DNA of 64,000 nt, taken from assembly GCF_902813185.1 (NCBI RefSeq), contig NZ_LR778301.1, positions 2,294,001-2,358,000 of the forward strand, in the 5' to 3' direction. Origin of the DNA: Denitratisoma oestradiolicum. GTDB lineage: Bacteria > Pseudomonadota > Gammaproteobacteria > Burkholderiales > Rhodocyclaceae. Positions 9,628 to 18,964 of the stretch are shown here, piece by piece. A program made the translations under genes and the position numbers. How positions within the stretch are numbered: position 1 is the stretch's first letter; the number at the start of each line of letters is the position of its first letter. Below the pieces are notes generated by a model that was not told the origin of the DNA, ran no database searches, and worked only from the letters and a program-made list of their open reading frames with translations.

Positions 9628-10560
9628 TTAACCCGCCACGGCGGCCAGGGCCGCTTCGATTCCGGCCAGATCGGCCATGGCACCACCGACCAAGCCGTCG
9701 GCGCAGCGCTTGGTCACCCCGGCCAACACCTTGCCGGGACCACACTCATAGACATGACTGACGCCTGCCGCCTGCATGGCCCGCATGATTTCCACCCAGC
9801 GAACCGGGGCAGCGGCCTGGCGCACCAGGGCGTCCTTGATGCCAGCTGGATCACTGACCGCAGCCACATCCACGTTATTGACCACTGGGATCGAGGGAGC
9901 GGAAAAATCCAGCGCCGCCAGCCGCTCCTTGAGCCTTTCGGCCGCGGGCTGCATCAGGGAGCAATGGAAGGGCGCGGATACCGGTAACATCACGGCCCGC
10001 TTGGCTCCCTTGGCCTTGCAGGCATCGGCGGCCCGCTGTACGGCGGCGGCATGGCCGGCGATCACCGTCTGTTCCGGGGCATTGAAATTGACGGCCTGCA
10101 CCACCTCGCCCTGGGCACTTTCAGCGCAGACAGCCTTGATCGCTTCAACGTCCAGCCCCAGGATCGCGGCCATGGCACCAGTACCTGCGGGCACGGCTTC
10201 CTGCATGGCCTTGGCACGCAGTTCCACCAGGGGCACTGCATCCTTCAGAGACAGCACGTCAGCCGCCACCAGGGCCGAATACTCCCCCAGGCTATGACCC
10301 GCCACCATGGTCGGCAGGGCACCGCCCTTTTCCAGCCACAGGCGCCAGGCGGCGATACCGGCAGTGAGCATCAGGGGCTGGGTGTTCACGGTCTGACTGA
10401 GGGCCTCGGCGGGGCCTTCCGCCGCCAGTTGCCAGAGGTCACGCCCCAGGGCTGCGGAAGCCTCATCGAAGGTGGCACGGATCACGGGGCTGTCGCCATA
10501 GGCATTCATCATGCCCACCGACTGGGAGCCCTGGCCGGGAAAAACGAGCGCAAATTTCAT
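9628..10560 (-). CDS. fabD: Malonyl-CoA:ACP transacylase
   Basis: Loads malonyl groups onto acyl carrier protein. The 310-residue product begins MKFALVFPGQGSQSVG, the standard FabD start, and carries the nucleophilic serine in AGHSLGEYSA. The later His-containing VSAPFHCSLM motif completes the active site. The ATG immediately follows the fabH region with a 14-bp gap, and the stop is close to fabG, so the three genes are very likely co-transcribed. Confidence 0.97.
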   Translation of the reverse strand: MKFALVFPGQGSQSVGMMNAYGDSPVIRATFDEASAALGRDLWQLAAEGPAEALSQTVNTQPLMLTAGIAAWRLWLEKGGALPTMVAGHSLGEYSALVAADVLSLKDAVPLVELRAKAMQEAVPAGTGAMAAILGLDVEAIKAVCAESAQGEVVQAVNFNAPEQTVIAGHAAAVQRAADACKAKGAKRAVMLPVSAPFHCSLMQPAAERLKERLAALDFSAPSIPVVNNVDVAAVSDPAGIKDALVRQAAAPVRWVEIMRAMQAAGVSHVYECGPGKVLAGVTKRCADGLVGGAMADLAGIEAALAAVAG

Positions 10561-10574
10561 GTCGTTCTTGGAGA

Positions 10575-11543
10575 TCAGAAGGTAAGGAGGGAAGCGCCCC
10601 AGGTGAAGCCGCCCCCTACGCCTTCCAGCAGAATCGTGTCGCCCCGCTGGATGGTGCCGGCCCGAACCGCTTCGTCCAGGGCCAGGGGAATGGACGCCGC
10701 CGAGGTATTGCCGTGGCGATCCACGGTGACGATGCATTTCTCCGCCGGCAGGCCCAGTTTCTTGCCGGTGGCCTGGATGATGCGGACATTGGCCTGATGG
10801 GGAATCAGCCAATCCACTTGTTCGATGGTCTTGCCGGCGATTTCCAGGACTTCATGGGCCACCTCTGCCAGGACCCGCACGGCAAACTTGAACACGGCCT
10901 GCCCGTCCATGCGCAGAAAGGGATCGCCGATGGGCAAACCGCCACAGAGGTGGCCGGGCACCGACAGGATGCCGTGATGGGAACCGTCGGCATGGAGGGC
11001 CGAGGAGAGAATTCCTGGCGTATCGCTGGCTTCCAGCACCACGGCGCCGGCACCATCGCCGAACAGGACGCAGGTGCCCCGGTCCTTCCAGTCGAGGATG
11101 CGGGAGAACACTTCAGCGCCCACCACCAAGGCACAGCGGGTGTCGCCAGCGCGGATGAATTTCTCGGCAATGGACAGGGCGTAGGCGAAACCGGTGCACA
11201 CCGCCTGCACGTCGAAAGCCGGCGAATTATTGGCCACGCCCAGCTTGGACTGGAGAATGGCCGCCGTGCTGGGGAAGATGTAGTCCGGCGTGGAAGTGGC
11301 GACGATAATCAGGTCCACCTCGTCCGGCCGGCGACCGGCGGCCTCCAGTGCCCGGCGGCAGGCTTCGGCGGCCAGGTCGCTGGAAGCGACGCCGGCCGGC
11401 GCCAGATAACGGAAGCGGATGCCGGTGCGATCAACGATCCAGTCGTCGTTGGATTCCAGTTGATGGGCCGCGATCAGGGCGGCATTGCTGATCGGTTCCC
11501 CCGGCAGATAGCTGCCGGTGCCTGTAATCTTTGCGTGGTTCAT
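10575..11543 (-). CDS. fabH: 3-oxoacyl-ACP synthase III
   Basis: Starts fatty-acid synthesis by condensing acetyl-CoA with malonyl-ACP. It is 322 residues. The catalytic triad is visible: Cys in [10 protein letters not shown], His in IPHQANVRI, and Asn in [10 protein letters not shown]. The chosen ATG ([14 protein letters not shown]) overlaps the plsX stop codon as ATGA, indicating translational coupling. Confidence 0.97.
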   Translation of the reverse strand: MNHAKITGTGSYLPGEPISNAALIAAHQLESNDDWIVDRTGIRFRYLAPAGVASSDLAAEACRRALEAAGRRPDEVDLIIVATSTPDYIFPSTAAILQSKLGVANNSPAFDVQAVCTGFAYALSIAEKFIRAGDTRCALVVGAEVFSRILDWKDRGTCVLFGDGAGAVVLEASDTPGILSSALHADGSHHGILSVPGHLCGGLPIGDPFLRMDGQAVFKFAVRVLAEVAHEVLEIAGKTIEQVDWLIPHQANVRIIQATGKKLGLPAEKCIVTVDRHGNTSAASIPLALDEAVRAGTIQRGDTILLEGVGGGFTWGASLLTF

Positions 11544-12574
11544 GCGGTGGCGGTAGCGGAAACGGTTGAGGCCGTCATGGCGGCCATGCGGCTGACAATT
11601 TTGTCCGTCAACCCGTTGCGTGCCGCCTCGGCGGCACGATCCAGGGCACAACGGAAAGCATAGGCATCGGCCGAGCCATGGCTCTTGAAAACAATGCCAT
11701 TGAGTCCCAGCAGACCGGCGCCATTGTAGGCGCGATGATCGAAGCGCTGCTTGAAGGCCTTGAGCACCGGCATCGAAATCAGAGCGGCAAGCTTGGTCAA
11801 CAGGCTGCGGGAGAATTCCTCTTTCAGACCGCCGGCAATCATGGTCGCCAAGCCCTCCGACGCCTTCAATACCACATTGCCCACGAAGCCGTCGCAGACC
11901 ACGATATCGGCGGTGCCCTTGAAGATGTCGTTGCCCTCGACGTTGCCGATGAAATTGATTCCGCTATCCCTTAGCAATTCTCCGGCCTGCTTGACGATGC
12001 CGTTGCCCTTGATGTCTTCTTCGCCGATGTTTAACAGTCCAACGCTGGGGCGCTCCCGATGCTCCAGGACGGACACCAGCACCGATCCCATGATGCCGAA
12101 CTGCAACAGGTGCTCCGGCTGACAATCCACGTTGGCCCCCAGATCCAGCACATAGACATGGCCGTCATGGGTCGGGAGGATGCCGGCGATGGCGGGCCTG
12201 TCGATACCAGGCAGGGTTTTCAGGACGAAACGGGAAATCGCCATCAGGGCACCGGTGTTGCCGGCAGACAGGGCTGCATCCGCAGTGCCATCCTTGACCA
12301 GATTGGCACAGACCCGCATGGAGGAATCCCGTTTGTTGCGCAGGGCGGAGGCCACGGGCTCGTCCATGGCCACCATCTCGCTGGCGTGACGAAGCGTCAG
12401 ACGAGATCCGAATTCGGCCACGGCGGACGACACCAGGGGGCGAACTACCTCCTCCCGCCCCACCAGGATGACTGAACTGCCGACGTCGCGCCGCAGAAAT
12501 TCCAATGTCGCAGGAATCGTGACCACTGGACCGTGGTCACCCCCCATGCAATCCACCGCGATGGTTATCGCCAT
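11540..12574 (-). CDS. plsX: Phosphate acyltransferase PlsX
   Basis: Makes acyl-phosphate from acyl-ACP, feeding PlsY and phospholipid synthesis at the membrane. The 344-residue protein begins [16 protein letters not shown], matching the conserved PlsX N-terminus, and includes the SAGNTGALM and [11 protein letters not shown] regions. An upstream ATG at 12616 lies inside a predicted terminator hairpin, which argues against it. No strong ribosome site precedes the chosen ATG. It follows rpmF and is coupled to fabH by ATGA. Confidence 0.95.
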   Translation of the reverse strand: MAITIAVDCMGGDHGPVVTIPATLEFLRRDVGSSVILVGREEVVRPLVSSAVAEFGSRLTLRHASEMVAMDEPVASALRNKRDSSMRVCANLVKDGTADAALSAGNTGALMAISRFVLKTLPGIDRPAIAGILPTHDGHVYVLDLGANVDCQPEHLLQFGIMGSVLVSVLEHRERPSVGLLNIGEEDIKGNGIVKQAGELLRDSGINFIGNVEGNDIFKGTADIVVCDGFVGNVVLKASEGLATMIAGGLKEEFSRSLLTKLAALISMPVLKAFKQRFDHRAYNGAGLLGLNGIVFKSHGSADAYAFRCALDRAAEAARNGLTDKIVSRMAAMTASTVSATATA

Positions 12575-12589
12575 CGAATTGATATCAAG

Positions 12590-12622
12590 AAAAAAGGCCG
12601 AATGCGATCGACGCATCCGGCC
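12590..12622 (-). terminator. Intrinsic terminator or attenuator between rpmF and plsX
   Basis: On the minus strand an 11-bp stem with one G-T type mismatch (arms at 12612-12622 and 12596-12606) encloses a five-base loop and is followed directly by TTTTTT. It lies just after the rpmF stop and before plsX, so it should reduce read-through from the ribosomal-protein part of the operon into the lipid genes. Confidence 0.75.
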
Positions 12623-12638
12623 ATTTCGATCCGGCGGA

Positions 12639-12818
12639 TTATTCGCCCTTGGCCTTGATGACCTTCTTGCCGCGATAAACGCCGGAAGGGGAGATGTGGT
12701 GACGCAGATGAGCCTCGCCGGTGGTGGGCTCCACCGCCAGGGGCGGGTTGGTCAGGAAGTCGTGCGCACGATGCATGCCACGTTTGGAGGGGGACTTCTT
12801 GTTCTGTTGAACGGCCAT
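12639..12818 (-). CDS. rpmF: 50S ribosomal protein L32
   Basis: A 59-residue basic ribosomal protein. It begins [20 protein letters not shown] and ends in KKVIKAKGE, the usual form of L32 in Betaproteobacteria. Its second half carries HLRHH rather than the zinc-binding cysteines found in some homologues, so it is the cysteine-free type. AAGGAG lies seven bases before the ATG. Gene order yceD-rpmF-plsX is the classic arrangement. A terminator-like hairpin follows immediately. Confidence 0.97.
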   Translation of the reverse strand: MAVQQNKKSPSKRGMHRAHDFLTNPPLAVEPTTGEAHLRHHISPSGVYRGKKVIKAKGE

Positions 12819-12841
12819 TTCAGACTCCTTGCATTAAATCG

Positions 12842-13372
12842 TTACTGCTTCTTCAGCTTTGCCAGCACCGCGAACGGCGATGGCTCCTGTTCATCCTTCA
12901 GCGGCCTGGGCGGTTCACAACGCCCATGGCGGGGAACCAGCGGCAATGCCAGCAACACCTCGTCCTCGATCAGCGGCAGCAAAGCCAGTTCACTTTCGGC
13001 CTCGATGGCATCGGCACTATCGTCTTCCAGATCATCCTCGGGCCACGGGGCGCCGGGAGCAACCAGCCGAAGTCGGGCCGCCACATGCAGCGGAACCGCC
13101 ATTCCTTCCAGACAGCGCTGACAGCGCAACACCACCTCGCCATCCACGTTGATCATCAGGAAGCTTGCCCCCTGAAGATCACGCTCTCCCTGCACCTCGT
13201 AACGCAAGGCACCGGCATCATCCACCAGCACATCACTCAGTCGAAGCAGCGCCGCCACTGGAATCGAGCCGAATATCCGGCCCCCGTCCCGGGCGAATTC
13301 GAGACTATCGACAACCGTCCCGGAGAGATCCTGTCTAGGCTTCTGCGACATAAAGGGCGCGAATGCTATCAT
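12842..13372 (-). CDS. yceD: YceD/DUF177 family protein (large-ribosomal-RNA accumulation protein)
   Basis: A 176-residue acidic protein of the DUF177 family, which in bacteria and plastids is needed for normal 23S rRNA accumulation. The diagnostic CQRCLE motif (residues about 84-89) and an acidic middle ([15 protein letters not shown]) are visible, and the C-terminus [10 protein letters not shown] is typical. AGGAAAGG supports the ATG at 13372; a second ATG seven codons later (MSQKPRQ) is possible. It heads the rpmF-plsX-fab operon and diverges from maf, with only about 30 bp between the starts. Confidence 0.92.
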   Translation of the reverse strand: MIAFAPFMSQKPRQDLSGTVVDSLEFARDGGRIFGSIPVAALLRLSDVLVDDAGALRYEVQGERDLQGASFLMINVDGEVVLRCQRCLEGMAVPLHVAARLRLVAPGAPWPEDDLEDDSADAIEAESELALLPLIEDEVLLALPLVPRHGRCEPPRPLKDEQEPSPFAVLAKLKKQ

Positions 13373-13401
13373 GCCGGCCCTTTCCTAGTCAAAACAGAAA
13401 C

Positions 13402-13980
13402 ATGCGCCGGCTTGTCCTCGCCTCCACTTCCACCTTTCGCCGGGAACTGCTGTCCAGGCTCCAACTGCCTTTCGAAACCGCCGCACCGGACACCGACGAG
13501 ACCCCCCTGACTGGCGAAGCCCCTGCTGCCACGGCGGAGCGACTGGCGCTGGCCAAGGCCCAGGCGGTCGCAAGCCGGTTCCCCGGCGCCCTGATCATCG
13601 GCAGCGACCAGGTAGCCTTCCATGGACACCAGCGTTTCGGCAAGCCGGAAACACGAGAGAATGCCAGCAAGCAGCTCCGGGCCATGAGTGGAAAAGCGGT
13701 GATTTTCCATACCGGTTTGTGCTTGCTCAATACTGCCACCGGACGTAGCCACGTGCGAGGCATTCCCACCGAGGTGCATTTCCGCGAACTGTCCGACGCC
13801 GAGATCGGCCGCTATCTGGACAAGGAGGACGCCCTCAACTGCGCCGGCAGCGCCAAGTCCGAGGGCCTGGGCATTTCCCTGATGGAGGCCATGCGCGGTG
13901 ACGACCCCAACGCCCTGGTGGGCCTGCCCCTGATCGCCCTGTGCCAGATGCTGCGCGCCGAAGGGCTGGAACTACCCTGA
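13402..13980 (+). CDS. yceF: Maf-like nucleotide pyrophosphatase, YceF type
   Basis: A house-cleaning nucleotide pyrophosphatase of 192 residues. The YceF branch prefers 7-methyl-GTP, assigned here from the [12 protein letters not shown] segment and the [13 protein letters not shown]-terminus. The conserved SDQV and KPETRENA motifs are present. The start gives the family's standard MRRLVLAS; the ribosome site is weak. Its stop overlaps the next gene's start (TGATG). It diverges from yceD, an arrangement common in this class. Confidence 0.93.
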   Translation: MRRLVLASTSTFRRELLSRLQLPFETAAPDTDETPLTGEAPAATAERLALAKAQAVASRFPGALIIGSDQVAFHGHQRFGKPETRENASKQLRAMSGKAVIFHTGLCLLNTATGRSHVRGIPTEVHFRELSDAEIGRYLDKEDALNCAGSAKSEGLGISLMEAMRGDDPNALVGLPLIALCQMLRAEGLELP

Positions 13981-14723
13981 TGGCGGGAACCCTTTATCTG
14001 ATCCCCGTTGCCCTGGGGGATATTCCCTGGTCCCTTTTCCTTCCCGCCGGCACCCGGGAGCGGGTCTGCCAAGTGGACCATTTCGTCGTCGAGAACGCCA
14101 AGACGGCTCGGGCCGAACTCAAGCGCCTGGAGCATCCGACACCCCTACGGGACATCGCCATCGAAGCCCTGCCCGAACAACCGACCACCGCCGACCTGGA
14201 GCGCCTCCTGGCGCCGCTCATAGCCGACCATGACCTAGGCCTGATGTCTGAGGCCGGCTGCCCTGGCGTGGCCGACCCTGGCGCCCTGCTGGTGCGCCGC
14301 GCCCATGAACTGGGCATCGTGGTACGCCCCCTGGTGGGCCCGTCCTCCCTGCTGCTGGCCCTGATGGCCTCCGGCCTGGAGGGCCAGCGTTTCGCATTTC
14401 ATGGCTATCTGCCAGCGCGGGAGCCGGAACGGGGGCAGCGGATCGTGGAACTCGAACAGGACTCCCGACGGAATAACCAGACCCAGATGTTCATCGAGAC
14501 ACCCTATCGCAACGGCGCCCTGTTCCAGGCCCTGCTCCAGCACTGCCAGGGAACGACCCGGCTGTGCCTGGCGACGGATATCACCCTGCCTTCGGAATCC
14601 ATATCCACCCGCACCGTGGCCCAGTGGAAAAAATCGCCGACGCCGGATATGGAGCGGCGCCCGACGGTGTTTCTATTGCTGGCCGAGGGCGAGTCCCGCC
14701 AGGCAAGCCGGCGGCGGAGCTGA
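13980..14723 (+). CDS. RsmI-like SAM-dependent methyltransferase (tetrapyrrole methylase fold)
   Basis: A 247-residue member of the family that includes RsmI, the 2'-O-methyltransferase for C1402 of 16S rRNA. Visible motifs are [14 protein letters not shown] at the N-terminus, SEAGCPGVADPGA in the SAM-binding region and VGPSSLLLALMASGL. It differs from classical RsmI in its N-terminus (VALGD rather than TPIGN) and is shorter, so it may be a paralogue with another substrate. It is translationally coupled to the Maf gene by TGATG. Confidence 0.85.
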   Translation: MAGTLYLIPVALGDIPWSLFLPAGTRERVCQVDHFVVENAKTARAELKRLEHPTPLRDIAIEALPEQPTTADLERLLAPLIADHDLGLMSEAGCPGVADPGALLVRRAHELGIVVRPLVGPSSLLLALMASGLEGQRFAFHGYLPAREPERGQRIVELEQDSRRNNQTQMFIETPYRNGALFQALLQHCQGTTRLCLATDITLPSESISTRTVAQWKKSPTPDMERRPTVFLLLAEGESRQASRRRS

Positions 14724-14735
14724 CCCCCTTGGAGC

Positions 14736-15683
14736 CTATTTCAGGCTGAATCGTACCAGGGCGCTGGCCGCACCTTCCGCCATGTCGGCGCCGAAACGCT
14801 GTGCGAACTTCTCGGCAAAATTGGGTTTCACCGTGTAGTCGCGAATGTCCTCGGCCTTGATCACGTCCCGGGCCACGGACTCCACCGTGCCAAAGGCGTC
14901 CGCCAACCCCAGTTCCAGACTCCGGGCACCGGACCACATCAGGCCTGAAAACATATCGGGAGTCTCCTTCAGGCGCTTGCCCCGCCCTTGCCGCACCACA
15001 TCGATGAATTGCTGGTGAATTTCGTTGAGCATCTGCTGGGCATGCTCCTTGTGTTGGGCATTCTGGGGAGAGAAGGGGTCCAGGAACCCCTTGTTGGTCC
15101 CCGCAGTCAGCAGCCGGCGCTCCACTCCCAGCTTATCCATGGTCCCGGTAAAGCCAAAACCATCCATCAGCACGCCGATGGAACCCACGATGCTGGCCTT
15201 GTCCACATAAATCTGGTCGGCGGCGGTGGCCACATAGTAGCCACCGGAGGCGCAGATATCCTCGACCACGGCATAGACCGGCACCTGGGGAGACTTGGCC
15301 CGCAGGCGGCGCACTTCGTCATTGATGATTCCGGCCTGGACCGGGCTGCCACCCGGACTGTTGATCAATAGGATCACGCCCGCGGTGCCCTTGCTCTCGA
15401 AGGCCGATTGCAGGGCACTGATCACGTGCTCGGCGCTGGCGTCGGACTTGGCCGAGATCACGCCGGCGATCTGAACCAGGGCCGTATGGCGCCTGCCTTC
15501 CGCCAGCTTGTCAGTCTCTCCGCCCCAATCAGCCAGCAGGGCCAGCACCACGCCCAGGTAAAGAAAACCCAGGACTTTGAAGAAAATGCCCCAGCGGCGG
15601 CGGCGGCGCTGCTCCACCAGGGCATCATGGGCAAGTTTTTCCAGAATCTGGCGTTCCCAGCGGGGTTCAGAGTTGTCACTCAC
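14736..15683 (-). CDS. S49 family signal peptide peptidase (SppA/SohB-like)
   Basis: Inner-membrane serine protease that likely degrades cleaved signal peptides. It has about 315 residues, with one transmembrane segment near residues 33-52 (FFKVLGFLYLGVVLALLADW). The catalytic Ser is in ICASGGYYVA and the catalytic Lys in VDKASIVGSIGV. It is the short single-domain form. I chose the GTG start giving (M)SDNSEPRWERQ, which matches relatives by recall; there is no clear ribosome site, and an upstream ATG would run back into the phosphatase gene. Confidence 0.9.
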   Translation of the reverse strand: MSDNSEPRWERQILEKLAHDALVEQRRRRRWGIFFKVLGFLYLGVVLALLADWGGETDKLAEGRRHTALVQIAGVISAKSDASAEHVISALQSAFESKGTAGVILLINSPGGSPVQAGIINDEVRRLRAKSPQVPVYAVVEDICASGGYYVATAADQIYVDKASIVGSIGVLMDGFGFTGTMDKLGVERRLLTAGTNKGFLDPFSPQNAQHKEHAQQMLNEIHQQFIDVVRQGRGKRLKETPDMFSGLMWSGARSLELGLADAFGTVESVARDVIKAEDIRDYTVKPNFAEKFAQRFGADMAEGAASALVRFSLK

Positions 15684-15730
15684 GGCGGCTTCGGCACAAT
15701 AGGTCAGGGGGGCGCAGTATACCTGCCGGG

Positions 15731-16387
15731 TCAGCCATGGGCCCGCAGCCAGGCAGCCAGTTCCGGCACGGTGTCGGCGCAATGCAACGGCGCCTCCGTC
15801 TCCAGCGCCTGGCGGGCGTGGGCGCCGTAGCTCACCGCCAGGGCCGGCACCCCGGCATTGCGAGCCATTTGCAGATCATGGGTGGTATCCCCGATCATCA
15901 GCGTCGCCCCGGGCAGGATGCCAAACTCAGCCATCAGTTCCTCCAGCATCTGGGGATGGGGCTTGGAAAAACACTCGTCGGCACAGCGGGTGCCATGAAA
16001 AAAATCACCCAGGCCGCTGACCCGCAGAGCCCGATCCAGCCCCACACGGCTCTTACCCGTAGCCACGGCCAACAAGTGACCTGCCCGGCTCAGTTCTTCC
16101 AGCATTTCGGCGACGCCGACAAACAGGCTTAGATCCAGATCGCGGGACAGATAGTGATGGCGGTAGCGTTCGCTCATCTCGCCATAGCGCTGGGGTTCCA
16201 GATCCGGCAGGGCCAGGGACAGTGCATCGATCAGGCCCAGGCCGATCACATGACGAGCCCGTGCATCGCTGGGCGGCTCGAAACCCAGATCCTGGGCCGC
16301 CAACTGGATGGCGGACACGATAGCGCCCGCCGAGTCCATCAGGGTGCCATCCCAGTCGAATACGATCAGGTCGAAGGTCTTGGGCAA
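15731..16387 (-). CDS. HAD-superfamily phosphatase, phosphoglycolate phosphatase-like
   Basis: A 218-residue HAD IA hydrolase. The nucleophile motif is FDWDGTLMDS, motif II lies near VATGKSR, and motif III/IV is KPHP followed by MIGDTTHDLQMA. The cap domain resembles Gph but the substrate is uncertain. The TTG start is supported by GGAG seven bases upstream. In related genomes this gene sits between rluC and sppA; here an SDR/EthD pair separates it from rluC. Confidence 0.88.
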   Translation of the reverse strand: MPKTFDLIVFDWDGTLMDSAGAIVSAIQLAAQDLGFEPPSDARARHVIGLGLIDALSLALPDLEPQRYGEMSERYRHHYLSRDLDLSLFVGVAEMLEELSRAGHLLAVATGKSRVGLDRALRVSGLGDFFHGTRCADECFSKPHPQMLEELMAEFGILPGATLMIGDTTHDLQMARNAGVPALAVSYGAHARQALETEAPLHCADTVPELAAWLRAHG

Positions 16388-16404
16388 GAACGTTCTCCAG
16401 GAAA

Positions 16405-17178
16405 TCAGGACATTGGTAGCGCGGCCTGACGAAGGCCTGCCTGCCAGCCGCCGTCGGCGAGGAACTCCGAACCGGTCGTGTAGGAGGCCTCATCGGTGGC
16501 CAGAAACAGGGTCACATAGGCCACCTCGTGGGGTAGGCCAACCCGGGGAATGGGCATGTTGCTGTAGTAGGCGTCCATGTTGCGGGGGTCCTGATTCTGC
16601 TCGGAACGGCCGCCCATGTCGGTGAAAATCCCCCCCGGATGAACGGTATTGACGCGGATGCCGTAGGGACCCAGCTCGATGGCCGCAGCCTTGGTCAGAC
16701 CGCGAACCGCCCATTTGCTTGAGGCGTAGGCGGACAAGCCGTTCTTGGCCTGGAAGCCGTCGATGGAGGAGATATTGATAATGGAACCCTTGCCCGCAGC
16801 CTTCATGGGCTCAATCACGGAACGGATACCGAGGAAAGTACCCAACTGGTTCACGCGGATCACCTGCATGTAGTCCTCTTCGGTCATATCCTTGAGCGCC
16901 TTGGGATTCAAGATCGCCGCATTATTGACCAGCACGTTGAGGGGGCCGAAGGCCTGGGCGCGGGCAACCGCCTTGTCCCAGTCGGTCTGCTTGCTCACGT
17001 CCATATGAACAAAGGTGGCATTGGGCCCGAGTTCCTTGGCCAGGGCCTCGCCCTGAGCATCGAGCAGGTCGCCGATCACCACCCTGGCGCCGTTTTCCAC
17101 AAACAGGCGCACCGTGGCTTCTCCCATCCCCTTGGCGCCACCGGTAACGATGGCGACCTTTCCATCCATTCTGGCCAT
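16405..17178 (-). CDS. SDR-family oxidoreductase, hydroxysteroid dehydrogenase-like
   Basis: A 257-residue classical short-chain dehydrogenase. It shows TGGAKGMGEA for NAD(P) binding, NNAAILNP, the catalytic serine in NISSIDG and YASSK, and the C-terminal TGSEFLADGGW. The overall pattern resembles 3-alpha/20-beta-hydroxysteroid dehydrogenases, but substrate cannot be assigned. AGGAGAG precedes the ATG at 17178; MDGKVAIVTGG three codons later is an alternative. It is downstream of an EthD-like gene on the same strand, inside an otherwise core block. Confidence 0.85.
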   Translation of the reverse strand: MARMDGKVAIVTGGAKGMGEATVRLFVENGARVVIGDLLDAQGEALAKELGPNATFVHMDVSKQTDWDKAVARAQAFGPLNVLVNNAAILNPKALKDMTEEDYMQVIRVNQLGTFLGIRSVIEPMKAAGKGSIINISSIDGFQAKNGLSAYASSKWAVRGLTKAAAIELGPYGIRVNTVHPGGIFTDMGGRSEQNQDPRNMDAYYSNMPIPRVGLPHEVAYVTLFLATDEASYTTGSEFLADGGWQAGLRQAALPMS

Positions 17179-17244
17179 GATTGACTCTCTCCTGATTGAT
17201 TCGACTACTGAATGATGTTCAAGTGCCGCCAGGGCTCCGACGCC

Positions 17245-17931
17245 TCAATCGAAATTGAATTCGCTCATGGGGCCAGTCACCATGCGCGAGTGGTCACAGA
17301 AACCCGGCAGGTCGGCATACATTTCCTGCACCATCTCGGACGAGCCGAAATAGCGATTTTCATCGGTGAAGTCGCGCAGTTCGCGAAAATGCTCCGAGAC
17401 AATGGCGCGATAGGGTGGCGCCCCCGGCGTCAGCGGACGCGCCACGGCGTTGCGGACGTAGGACCAGCGCAGGGGATGAAGGTCGAAGGAAATGGCGGAA
17501 TGCTTCACTTGCCAGTTGTAATAGAAGTCCGCCTCGCTCACGCCTTCAGGCTTGGCATGAGCGGTGAACTGGGTAACACCGGGGCGGCGTGCGCCATCGG
17601 CCCAGCCCCGGGTGAAAGGCTGCACCACGGATTCGGTGACCAGATAGCCGTCGCATCGGCTCGCTAGCGCTGCCAGCAGGGGTTCCACCACGCCGCGGGC
17701 ATCGACATTTTCCAGCCAGAACTGCACCACCCCCGCCAGGTTATCCCAGGGACCGGCGATACGGCCGGGAGCCGCGGCACGCACGGCTTCGTCCAGATCG
17801 GATACCAGCACGTCGATGTGCCGCGCGCCGACCCGCTGCATGGCGGGCACCACCTGGCCCAGCATCTGATTGGTGAAATCTTCGTTGCTCAACCCCGGCT
17901 TTCGCTGCAACAGATAAACCAGCTTCTCCAT
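17245..17931 (-). CDS. EthD-domain protein (dimeric alpha-beta barrel)
   Basis: A 228-residue protein with two similar halves. Both have the EthD/ferredoxin-like barrel look: LVYLLQRKPGLSNEDF at the start and KPEGVSEADFYYNW in the second half, each followed by a conserved His region. EthD-like proteins accompany oxidative degradation pathways for ethers and steroids, but the reaction is unknown. GGGAGGA lies six bases before the ATG. It precedes the SDR gene, and the two probably form a small operon. Its presence between rluC and gph is unusual. Confidence 0.7.
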   Translation of the reverse strand: MEKLVYLLQRKPGLSNEDFTNQMLGQVVPAMQRVGARHIDVLVSDLDEAVRAAAPGRIAGPWDNLAGVVQFWLENVDARGVVEPLLAALASRCDGYLVTESVVQPFTRGWADGARRPGVTQFTAHAKPEGVSEADFYYNWQVKHSAISFDLHPLRWSYVRNAVARPLTPGAPPYRAIVSEHFRELRDFTDENRYFGSSEMVQEMYADLPGFCDHSRMVTGPMSEFNFD

Positions 17932-17980
17932 GGAAAATCCTCCCTGTCGGTTTTGTGGGTTCTATCGAACCATAATCGTT

Positions 17981-18964
17981 CTATTCGGACGCTTGAACTG
18001 TCGCGCCCGGCCAGTGGCCTGTTCTTTTTTCGTTCTGGTCCAGGTGAACCAGGAAGGCGGTCAGTTCCGGTGGCAGTGGCGCCGCCAGAACCAACGGATC
18101 GCCGCTGAGCGGATGCGGTAGGGCCAGGTGCGCAGCATGGAGGAACATGCGCTTGAGGCCGGTCTTCTGCAAGGTCTTGTTGAGGGCAAAGTCGCCGTAT
18201 TTGTCGTCGCCGGCTAGGGGAAAGCCCAGATGGCTCAGATGGACGCGGATCTGATGGGTCCGCCCGGTCTTCAGCTCAACCTCGACCAGGCTGAAATTTT
18301 CCCAGCGCGCCACCAGGCGCACGATGGAATGGGCTTCCTTGCCCTCGGCGGACACACTGACCCGACGTTCCCCCTCCTCGGTCAGGTATTTCTGCAGGGG
18401 GAATCGGACATGCTGCTGTGCATTCAGCCAGCGCCCCTTGACCAGGGCCAGGTAGCGCTTGGAAATACCGCCATCGCGAAACATGTCGTGGAGACGCACC
18501 AGGGCGGCCCGCTTCTTGGCCACAATCAACAATCCGGAGGTGTCCCGGTCCAGACGGTGGGCCAGTTCCAGAAACTTGGCCTGGGGGCGGGCGCGCCGCA
18601 GCTGTTCGATCACGCCGAAGTCGACACCGCTGCCGCCATGGACGGCCACGCCGGCCGGCTTGTCGATGACCAGCAGGGCCTCGTCCTCATGGACGATGGT
18701 GAAGTCCCGGGCGGGCACGGCCGGCCGGGAGGTTTTTTCGCTCAGCCGCATGGGAGGGATACGTACCACGTCCCCCTGCCGCAGACGATAGTCGGGGCCG
18801 ATCCGGCCCTTATTGACCCGTACCTCGCCACTGCTCAGGATGCGGTAGATATGGCTCTTGGGCACCCCTTTGGCCAGACGAATCAGGAAGTTATCCACCC
18901 GCTGCCCGGTGTGCTCTTCTCCAACTTCGAGAAGGGTTGCGGAATCTTTGCTTAAGCCATTCAT
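17981..18964 (-). CDS. rluC: 23S rRNA pseudouridine synthase RluC
   Basis: Converts uridines of 23S rRNA (955, 2504 and 2580 in E. coli) to pseudouridine. The protein is 327 residues with an N-terminal S4 domain (QRVDNFLIRLAKGVPKSHIY), then the RluA-type catalytic domain with the Asp in HRLDRDTSGLL and the GRTHQIRVHL motif. The ATG (MNGLSKDSATLL) lacks a clear ribosome site, but longer versions run into the rne leader. It diverges from rne across about 450 bp. Confidence 0.94.
   Translation of the reverse strand: MNGLSKDSATLLEVGEEHTGQRVDNFLIRLAKGVPKSHIYRILSSGEVRVNKGRIGPDYRLRQGDVVRIPPMRLSEKTSRPAVPARDFTIVHEDEALLVIDKPAGVAVHGGSGVDFGVIEQLRRARPQAKFLELAHRLDRDTSGLLIVAKKRAALVRLHDMFRDGGISKRYLALVKGRWLNAQQHVRFPLQKYLTEEGERRVSVSAEGKEAHSIVRLVARWENFSLVEVELKTGRTHQIRVHLSHLGFPLAGDDKYGDFALNKTLQKTGLKRMFLHAAHLALPHPLSGDPLVLAAPLPPELTAFLVHLDQNEKRTGHWPGATVQASE

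Noticed and set aside
12575..12616. Longer plsX start at 12616
   Set aside because: That ATG lies inside the terminator stem, and the added residues do not match PlsX N-termini.
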